Shown here in pieces: positions 5,206 to 5,274 of a stretch of DNA of 5,274 nucleotides (position 1 is its first letter; every line of letters starts with the position of its first letter). Under the pieces are notes generated by a model that worked only from the letters and a program-made list of their open reading frames with translations, made no database searches and was not told where the DNA came from. The stretch covers positions 1 through 5,274 of the forward strand of contig CALWJG010000127.1 of assembly GCA_944380945.1 (NCBI GenBank). The letters run 5' to 3'. The DNA comes from an uncultured Agathobaculum sp. GTDB taxonomy: Bacteria; Bacillota; Clostridia; Oscillospirales; Butyricicoccaceae. The position numbers and the translations under genes are program-made.

Positions 5206-5274
5206 ATGAAAAAAATTTTTTGAGATGGCGGGTTTAATGCGGTAATATCCATTAAATGCAAGAAATATCCTGAT
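5206..5274. other. AT-rich tail after the terminator
   Basis: No gene is recognised. The stretch has an A7T6 run (5209-5221) and two similar segments, TTAATGC...AATATCC (5234-5250) and TTAAATGC...AAATATCC (5252-5270). It is probably intergenic sequence leading to the next gene outside the window. Confidence 0.4.

Overview
The window looks like chromosomal DNA of a GC-rich Firmicute, most likely a clostridium of the Oscillospiraceae/Ruminococcaceae type. The main evidence is gene order. A YaaO-like Orn/Lys/Arg decarboxylase-fold protein, PstA (YaaQ), HolB and RicT (YaaT) follow each other on one strand. This is a reduced form of the Bacillus subtilis yaaO-tmk-yaaQ-yaaR-holB-yaaT block, with tmk and yaaR absent. 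Strong Shine-Dalgarno sequences, two TTG starts and AT-rich intergenic DNA between very GC-rich genes fit this assignment. The species cannot be read from the sequence.

Layout: positions 24-1115 (minus strand) hold serC, phosphoserine aminotransferase of serine biosynthesis. Positions 1116-1399 are a divergent intergenic region with a promoter-like sequence facing each way and a GC-rich nested inverted repeat between them. On the plus strand come the decarboxylase-fold gene (1400-2839), pstA (2864-3187), holB (3184-4062) and ricT (4083-5171). Spacings are 24 nt, a 4-nt overlap and 20 nt, so they form an operon. A near-perfect Rho-independent terminator follows at 5173-5205. The last ~70 nt are AT-rich with no recognisable gene.

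The operon joins a PLP enzyme of unassigned substrate, a c-di-AMP-binding PII-like protein, the clamp-loader delta-prime subunit and a subunit of the Y-complex that acts with RNase Y. The linkage is conserved in Firmicutes, but no single pathway explains it. The most notable unadvertised signal is a promoter-like sequence inside the 3' end of the decarboxylase gene (TTGAAC, 17 nt, TACAAT with an extended -10 TG). A perfect 8-bp hairpin lies at the expected 5' end of its transcript, so pstA-holB-ricT may be transcribed independently of the first gene. Other points are a modified RicT with extra cysteines and an Arg-rich tail, and a delta-prime subunit without a P-loop. I see no mobile element, CRISPR array, tRNA, rRNA or clearly new multi-gene system; this is mostly a housekeeping region.
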